NCBI GenBank assembly: GCA_023416695.1
Contig: JAEZGY010000010.1
Coordinates: 1-64,000 of the forward strand
From: Bacillota bacterium
GTDB lineage: Bacteria > Bacillota > Clostridia > Lachnospirales > Lachnospiraceae
DNA length: 64,000 nucleotides
Reading direction: 5' to 3'
Positions 62,144 through 64,000 of this stretch are shown here, piece after piece (within the stretch, counting starts at the first letter, position 1; each line of letters begins with the position of its first letter). Below the pieces are notes generated by a model. That model had not been told where the DNA came from, searched no databases, and saw only the letters and a list, made by a program, of their open reading frames with translations. The position numbers were made by a program, and so were the translations under genes.

Positions 62144-63172
62144 TTAAATTTCTAAAACTACCCTTGACTCATAAAAAAGTGTAAGTGCCTTTTCATATTC
62201 AAACTTAATAATTGCATTCTGTATACTTTGCAAAACTGTATATGGCCCTTTAGGTGCTAATACTATCATTCTCTCTAACCACTTATTAATCTCAATATAT
62301 TCGTAATGTTCTAATGCTCTTTGAAGCTCTATTAGCCCCTCCTTACACTCTTTACTGTTCCAAAACAAAGATATGGTATCCTCATAATGCAAATCTTTAT
62401 CATCATTACTACAATAACTAAGACTTTCTTCTCTTAACACAACCTCCTCTAACCTCTGGTCATGATGAATGGGATTGTTCTCTAGAACTTTAAATAACAA
62501 TACAAAACCCATAGAAACTGTTCTTAGATTAACATGAAAACCCGAAAATTCATAAAAGCTGTTACTCTTCTGATTCTTTAAAGTAAGATAACCTAGTAGA
62601 CCTTCTTGCTGATGTAACTTCAATAGAAGTTCTTCTAACTCATTAAGATTGGCCTTCCCTTGCATAAGTGTCGTATAGTGTAGACCCATAGCCTCTCTTC
62701 CCGAAGAAAACCCAAAAAGCTTTGCAGCTTTTTCTGAACAATGTAACACATAATCGTTGTTATCAAAAAATAGAAAGATATCATCACTTACCATGGAATG
62801 CGCTTCCATAATCATCTGGGCTTGGTAAGCTTCTGTTAAATCATAGAATATTAGCAAATATCCAGTGTCATCCTGAAGCTTTGTTGCTTCTACTCTTACC
62901 CAGCATATGCTAATAAGAGGAACAGAATAAAAAAATGTAAACTCTGTTCTTTCTCCCTTCCTTCTTATTAGTTCTAATAGATTCTTAAGTTCTGTACTAT
63001 CTATTAGATCACAAAGATTCTTATTATAAGACTCCTCAGGTAATAATGAAAATAAACGAAGAAAACCTTTGTTGCAGCATAGAATCCTTTGTGCGTAATC
63101 TATAACAGCAGTTGCAAAGGATTCTGTTAGTAATACCTGATTCCATAGGTTTTCATGATAATCTAACTCCAT
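62144..63172 (-). CDS. PAS-domain protein, unknown output
   Basis: A 342-residue soluble protein with two PAS-like domains, about residues 10-115 (AVIDYAQRILCCNKGFLRLF) and 120-235 (DNNDYVLHCSEKAAKLFGFS). The rest is helical, with no histidine kinase, GGDEF, sigma-54 or DNA-binding motif that I can see. It may be a sensory partner of another protein. The start at 63172 (MELDYHENL) follows AGGAGAG; a longer reading lacks a better site. Confidence 0.7.
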   Translation of the reverse strand: MELDYHENLWNQVLLTESFATAVIDYAQRILCCNKGFLRLFSLLPEESYNKNLCDLIDSTELKNLLELIRRKGERTEFTFFYSVPLISICWVRVEATKLQDDTGYLLIFYDLTEAYQAQMIMEAHSMVSDDIFLFFDNNDYVLHCSEKAAKLFGFSSGREAMGLHYTTLMQGKANLNELEELLLKLHQQEGLLGYLTLKNQKSNSFYEFSGFHVNLRTVSMGFVLLFKVLENNPIHHDQRLEEVVLREESLSYCSNDDKDLHYEDTISLFWNSKECKEGLIELQRALEHYEYIEINKWLERMIVLAPKGPYTVLQSIQNAIIKFEYEKALTLFYESRVVLEI

Positions 63173-63484
63173 CGTATTCTCTCCTAAATACACTATATTT
63201 TTATAGTATCATTAAATCCAGCGGGTTAAATTAATGCATACCTATTATCGAAGGTTAATGTATAAAATACGAGTGTTGTTACTATATTCAATGTTATTAA
63301 GAGTGTTCCTTACTATCATATATGTACTAATAAATGTCATTCTAATACACAAAATTTGTAATAATAAAAATTAATATTATACCTTTTATCTTATTTTGAG
63401 TAATGGTATAATATTAGCAGTGCAATTTTATAGACATCCTACACGGATTCTGAATACAAAAGGAAAAACATTTGGAGGTATATT
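63173..63484. other. Divergent intergenic region before upp
   Basis: 312 bp between the PAS gene and upp. It holds the extended -10 promoter of upp at 63404-63412 and otherwise AT-rich sequence. I see no PyrR-binding site or stable attenuator hairpin. Confidence 0.5.
63404..63412 (+). promoter_or_regulatory. Extended -10 promoter of upp
   Basis: TGGTATAAT: a perfect TATAAT (63407-63412) with a TG one base upstream. The -35 region is poor, as expected for an extended -10 promoter. Confidence 0.6.
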
Positions 63485-64000
63485 ATGTCAAAAGTGACTA
63501 TTATGAATCATCCATTGATTCAACACAAAATCGGAATCATGCGCGTAAAAACCACTTCTACTAAAGAATTTCGTGATCTTGTAGCCGAAGTAGCTATGTT
63601 AATTGGCTACGAGTCAACTCGTGAACTTCCCCTAGCTGATATTGAAATTGAAACACCATTAGTGAAAACTACTGTAAAAGAAATCGCTGGTAAGAAGCTG
63701 TGTATTGTTCCTATTCTACGCGCTGGTCTTCATATGGCAGATGGAATACTTAATTTAATTCCAAATGCAAAAGTTGGACATATTGGATTATACCGTAATG
63801 AAGAAACTTTAGAGCCCGTAGAATATTTCTGCAAGCTTCCAACTGATGCAGCTGAACGAGATATATTTGTAGTGGATCCTATGTTAGCAACTGGTGGTTC
63901 TGCAATTGCAGCCATCAATCTTCTTAAAAAACGCGGAATTAAACATATCCGCTTTCTATGCTTAATTGCAGCTCCAGAAGGTGTCAAGAAACTTCAAGAT
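63485..64000 (+). CDS. upp: Uracil phosphoribosyltransferase (cut by the window end)
   Basis: The first 172 codons of a protein with family length about 209; the rest is beyond the right edge. It makes UMP from uracil and PRPP (salvage). Family segments are MNHPLIQHKIGIMR, the TTSTKEFRDL segment, ETPLVKT, VPILRAGLHMADGIL and the PRPP site DPMLATGGSAIAAI. GGAGG lies before the ATG at 63485. It is a single gene as far as seen. Confidence 0.96.
   Translation, partial: MSKVTIMNHPLIQHKIGIMRVKTTSTKEFRDLVAEVAMLIGYESTRELPLADIEIETPLVKTTVKEIAGKKLCIVPILRAGLHMADGILNLIPNAKVGHIGLYRNEETLEPVEYFCKLPTDAAERDIFVVDPMLATGGSAIAAINLLKKRGIKHIRFLCLIAAPEGVKKLQD

Noticed and set aside
1..64000. CRISPR array, prophage, tRNA or rRNA genes
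   Set aside because: No regularly spaced repeats, phage structural or integrase genes, or tRNA cloverleaf or rRNA sequence were seen on either strand.

Overview
The window looks like chromosomal DNA of a low-GC, anaerobic, spore-forming Firmicute of the Lachnospiraceae / Clostridium cluster XIVa type, close in character to plant-fibre degraders such as Lachnoclostridium phytofermentans. That is an inference from gene content: an archaeal-type AspRS with GatCAB, T-box leaders, a GH3 and a GH51 glycosidase, split transketolase, a SleL-like cortex hydrolase, a PdaB-like deacetylase and Lachnospiraceae-type hypothetical proteins. Strong GGAGG ribosome binding sites precede most genes. I see no rRNA, tRNA, CRISPR array, prophage or intact insertion sequence. 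Most genes are housekeeping and lie on the minus strand.

Layout. 1-380: T-box leader on the minus strand whose gene lies off the left edge. 396-7295: four-gene minus-strand operon of unknown function (giant beta-sandwich/helical-repeat protein, degenerate Hsp70-like protein, helical protein, coiled-coil membrane protein). 7470-11658: CobD/HisC-type aminotransferase, chemoreceptor, purA. 11944-14485: metNIQ methionine importer. 14548-20493: LysR regulators, LysM-GH18 spore hydrolase, DapL-like aminotransferase, small membrane proteins. 20774-24045: glucose-type PTS permease and its BglG/LicT-family antiterminator behind a RAT/terminator leader. 24110-26202: ECF sigma factor translationally coupled to a membrane-anchored serpin. 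26321-30144: purB, purF, purC. 30463-33888: BFD-type ferredoxin, BspA-like leucine-rich-repeat protein, QueG-like ferredoxin, SPL-like radical SAM protein. 34068-40284: gltD and gltB with an attenuator-like leader. 40440-42567: FliK-like protein and small membrane protein. 42599-47346: SDR, GH3, GH51. 47592-52758: gatB, gatA, gatC, aspS behind a T-box and a long array of hairpins. 52915-57715: small protein, LRAT/NC-domain protein, dapF, ANTAR regulator, glnA, polysaccharide deacetylase. 57842-61085: split transketolase and M18 aminopeptidase. 61227-63172: membrane protein and PAS protein. 63485-64000: 5' part of upp.

How it fits together. Ammonia assimilation (glnA, gltBD) appears tied to RNA-level control: an ANTAR antitermination protein is encoded just after glnA, and both glnA and gltB have a consensus promoter followed at once by an intrinsic terminator. 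Asparaginyl-tRNA is probably made by the indirect route (non-discriminating AspRS plus GatCAB) under T-box control. DapL-like aminotransferase and DapF are consecutive steps of the aminotransferase route to meso-diaminopimelate.

Most interesting items: (1) the serpin fused to a short cytoplasmic stub and one membrane helix, coupled to an ECF sigma gene, which could be a protease-sensing signalling pair; (2) a repeated RNA element with compensatory base changes directly after both T-box terminators, continued before aspS by an array of hairpins with GAA triloops; (3) the gltB leader, where a hexaloop hairpin of ANTAR type overlaps the terminator; (4) the four-gene Hsp70-like operon.
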